A program made the position numbers and the translations under genes. Positions 61,062 through 64,000 of a DNA stretch of 64,000 nucleotides are shown here, piece after piece. Position 1 is the first letter of the stretch; the number at the start of each line of letters is the position of its first letter. A model generated the notes under the pieces. It was given only the letters and a program-made list of their open reading frames with translations, was not told where the DNA came from and searched no databases. Source of the DNA: Steromphala cineraria (taxonomy: Eukaryota; Mollusca; Gastropoda; Trochida; Trochidae); NCBI GenBank assembly GCA_916613615.1, contig OU744721.1:73785060-73849059 (forward strand). Direction: 5' to 3'.

Positions 61062-61802
61062 AGAACAGAACAGAACAGAATTTTATTTCTCATAATTCAC
61101 AACAGTCTCCCGCAATATTCCTTCAATTGAATTAATTAAATTGAAATTAAATTTAGGTTTGGCATTTTGTAAAGTATACATCAGAAGGTACATTTTATAT
61201 GATAATTTGTTAGGGTTTTGCAACATTTTACACCAGAAAGAAATAATTCTAGTTTTGATACAAATACAGAGAGGATAACGGCCAAGTTCACCATATACCA
61301 TATAATCTGGCGTAGACATTTTTACTTTAAGAATATATTTACAAAATTTAAGATGAAGCCGTTCAAGACAAATAATATTTTCAAATCCCCACACTTCAGA
61401 TGAATATAAAAGGATTGGTTGTACAAGTTGATCAAATAATTTTAATTGACAATCAAGGGGGATGTCTAAAATATTAACTTTACGCAATAATGCGAACATT
61501 GATCTTGAGGCTTGCCCATAAAGGCGTTTAATACATTTACAGAAACGGCCATTGTTGCTAAATAAAATACCAAGATAAACATATTCTTTAACAACATCAA
61601 TAGTATCACCATGAAAGACAAATGTTGAGTGTTTTCTACATGTACCTTTAGAGAATATTATGATCTTCGTTTTTGAAATGTTAACTTTTAATTTCCAAAG
61701 CGTGCAGTAATCTGAAAATACATCTATGGCATGTTGTAGATCTTCACTTGACTCAGCTAAAATAACTGTATCGTCAGCATATAAAAGTAATAATAATAAT
61801 AA
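61062..61802 (-). mobile_element. 5'-truncated LINE (non-LTR retrotransposon) insertion
   Basis: The element lies between AATGAC (61,056-61,061) and AATGAC (61,803-61,808), a 6-bp target duplication. B shows the empty site, GAGAATGACGAAG (39,357). On the minus strand it begins with a TTA run, enters the reverse transcriptase at the catalytic YADD, continues to the natural stop, and ends in a short tail with AATAAA and about four CTGTT units (plus strand GAACA). Only the distal part of the second open reading frame is present. The target duplication and tail are as expected for target-primed reverse transcription. Clade not resolved. Confidence 0.93.
61083..61781 (-). pseudogene. Reverse transcriptase C-terminal fragment of a LINE ORF2
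   Basis: This is the distal half of a non-LTR retrotransposon polymerase, which copies element RNA into DNA at a nicked target. The frame opens with Y-A-D-D-T-V-I-L-A-E (YADD catalytic motif, 61,770-61,781). It continues with V-N-I-S-K-T-K (the motif after the active site), a thumb-like region with P-I-L-L-Y-S-S-E-V-W-G-F, and a C-terminal segment with M-V-Y-G-E-L-G-R-Y-P-L, both typical of invertebrate LINEs. Upstream fingers, most of the palm and the endonuclease are absent. The 233 codons have no stop or frameshift, so the copy is young or was inserted recently. Eighteen extra codons before YADD, including a methionine at 61,835, come from flanking DNA and the TTA run and are not part of the enzyme. 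It cannot be functional. Confidence 0.93.
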
Positions 61803-63543
61803 AATGACGAAGGTTTGGAATTTCCCACTCGGCATTCACTTTGTTAGAATAACACAATTTTATTCAACTTGCGATATCTTTCCCGCTTTTGTGTAATTGT
61901 TGGTGGATATAAATATAAGGTGGATGGGAGGTGACATTGATGATACACTAAGGGATACAAATTTGCGTCATCCGTTTGCTGTACATGGTATGATAATTTG
62001 AATTGTTTGCTTATTCATGGCACGTAAACAGGACACTTGACGTGCTTCTGACACTCACGTCATTGTCAGTTTCTCTTTCTCAAACGCAAAAAATAATTTG
62101 AAAAAATAGGCCGTTCTTAAAATTTGACTTGATTAAGAATGAAATATTTAGCTTTGTCTATGTGTCCAATGTGGTATAGTAATATTCAATATGATTGGTA
62201 ATGCAAACCAATTCCACAATAACCCCTTTAACGAATTATGGATTTGTGCAATAAGCTGCACACAGATATTGACTGAAAGGTGATTGTATTTCCGAAATAA
62301 TAATCTAAAGAGGCACATATATTCGAGTCAATTACATTACAATAACCAATATCCCATTTGCCTATCAGGATCTCCTAAATATCTACATTCATCTTCCCCC
62401 AGTTGGCTGAAGAAAACCAGATGTAAAGAAGTTACCGACTGTAAAATAAACATCAAAGCCTTAGAATATATTACTTATCTCCAAATGAACTTCTTGCACT
62501 GAACATAATGTGAGCATCTTCTGTTATTATCGGGTTCACTGAGAGCATAGCGCTGTTTAACCATTTTTGATAAAACGGTACAAAAACTATTTCTATTTAA
62601 CCTTAATCTATGACCAAATAGTCATTAACGTATAAACCAACACAGAAAGAAGACCGACATTGTCCAATTCAAGTTAGTAAAAAGAACACTTAATACTCTT
62701 GCTACTGTGATATGCTTTTGTTATTTGTTTCCTCTAAACACGTTGTGAGCAAGCCTCGAGGAGAAAAGCTTCATCATTTCACTAAGGACCAAGGGAGAAT
62801 TAAGATGTATATGATATGAGTTGATATGAGTATTCCTACTGAAATACCTTTATTAGTAAAATTCCAGACTTTTGTTAAAAGGAATGCCCACGCAAACATT
62901 TATTTATACTTCTAAAACAGGTAATTGCAAACTCAGGTATTTTATTGATATCACAGAATAAACATCTCAGTTATAATGTTGCATGATAAATTTGTGAAAA
63001 CTTATAAGATGGGTACAAACTTTATGATAAATACAAATCTGATATATAGTATGTATTATCGGTGGACGGATTATCGAGGTCTGACTGTATTCTTTTTGTA
63101 AATGAATTTTAAATCATGAACATATATTTACTAAAAGTAACACAATATTCAAATACATTTAGGTAATTTTGGTGATATCACACTTATTGACATAAATAAA
63201 TATAAATATAAGTATAAATAATCAATGAGAATAAATGATCAATGAGACAAATGATGAATTTTGTCGGAAAGCTGTACATAACAAATTTACATTCTTATTC
63301 GTCTTGCATCAAAATGTCCGATTTCATTTAAAACAATCTATCTAAACCTATGAAACAAAATCAAGATTTGATTTTTCATTGACATAATTTGCAAATTAAC
63401 ACACCTTAGTCAATGTTGAAATTTTTTTTTCCATTTATGATTGACACATCTCTTGAAGCACCTGGGAATGAAGGAGACATTGCAGATCGATATTGTCTTG
63501 ACCCAGTTCTTCGATGTTTTCTTAGATGCATGTAATAAGAGAA

Positions 63544-64000
63544 CTAAGTTTTCAACTATGTTACTTTATCCATGAAAGTGCTGTGAGAGTGAAGATAGAT
63601 TGATATAAATGGTAAAACATGGGTACTTGCTTTTAAGCCCTGAACCTTTAAACATATTATTATCATGCCATTGATTGCAACCTTCGTGATTCATTACTGT
63701 TTATATTCGTAAGATCGCTAACAGACAGACATTTTTACTTCAATGAGATTGTCATGTTCTTATTTCTAAACAACTCGAGAGTGACACTTTGCTGTTCCTA
63801 GATTACTGTTGAAGTCCTTTGTCTGTTGCTGCGCAAGCTGATGTCTCCGATTTATGTATTTACAAAGCTCTTCAGGTGACTTTAAGGTATCATTAAATTC
63901 GATATTGTGATGCTCTTCAATTCATTCTCTGTAAAAATAAATATTGAATAACTCCTGTTTGTACAAAGGCACATTTGCAAGAGAAGTTGACTTTTATAAA
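63544..64000. other. Right flank outside the array
   Basis: Sequence after ~63,543 has no counterpart at the B/C junction (41,647 onward) or elsewhere in the window. No gene, RNA or repeat is visible. Confidence 0.6.

Larger units (their letters stand above)
41647..63543. repeat. Tandem segmental duplication, unit C (full length)
   Basis: This is the third copy. It begins where B ends: the tail word GCATGTAATAAGAGAA (41,632 and 63,529) runs straight into the head word GTGAAATCATTGAT in B/C. At 63,543 C diverges from B into unrelated sequence. C carries a SINE (55,720-56,065), a LINE fragment (61,062-61,802), a MITE (46,411-46,749) and a hairpin-bearing element (53,840-54,716). It lacks about 370 bp near 53,690, about 545 bp near 62,920 (B 40,490-41,035) and about 230 bp near 46,975. 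From 42,500 to 46,400 I see only homology to A and B. Confidence 0.92.

Overview
This window is AT-rich, intron- and repeat-dominated animal DNA. It has no operons, no long host open reading frames and no RNA gene that looks functional. A tRNA-headed SINE with a central domain seen in many marine invertebrates, a 5'-truncated LINE with a mollusc-like reverse transcriptase, and many TA-flanked and foldback elements point to a marine invertebrate, most likely a bivalve mollusc. That placement is inference; no species-diagnostic gene was recognised.

The main structure is a direct tandem array of three paralogous units of about 20-21 kb. Unit A (1-~13,445, cut by the left edge) keeps the first ~13 kb of the repeat and then runs into A-only sequence (~13,446-18,950) holding two TA-flanked DNA transposons and a hairpin insertion. 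Older, diverged fragments of the same repeat follow (18,950-19,260 and 19,905-20,280). Unit B (~20,280-41,646) and unit C (~41,647-63,543) are full length and meet at ~41,646/41,647. The array ends at ~63,543 and the last ~450 bp are unrelated. Smaller tandem sub-repeats of about 0.8 kb are nested in the head of each unit.

Mobile DNA inserted after the units formed gives filled/empty-site comparisons: an ~0.85-kb hairpin-bearing element (A and C, opposite orientations, different sites), a probable relative in B, a TA-flanked MITE (B, C and a one-ended remnant in A), a SINE and a LINE fragment (both C).

No complete host gene is visible. Each unit carries conserved exon-sized open frames on both strands. 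On + there are two paralogous frames starting after an acceptor with D-V-D-T-x-L-E-x-T-W and running into a hydrophobic segment. On - there are two paralogous frames sharing L-S-G-x-x-C-F-V-G-I-R, one with a signal-peptide-like start and a splice donor. Their intact or broken state differs between units. This resembles a recently amplified cluster of small secreted or membrane proteins decaying into pseudogenes, but the family was not recognised and coding status is unproven. Long stretches between these blocks (for example ~7.9-9.0, 9.4-11.6, 36.0-38.5 and 42.5-46.4 kb) show repeat-to-repeat homology and nothing else I could support.
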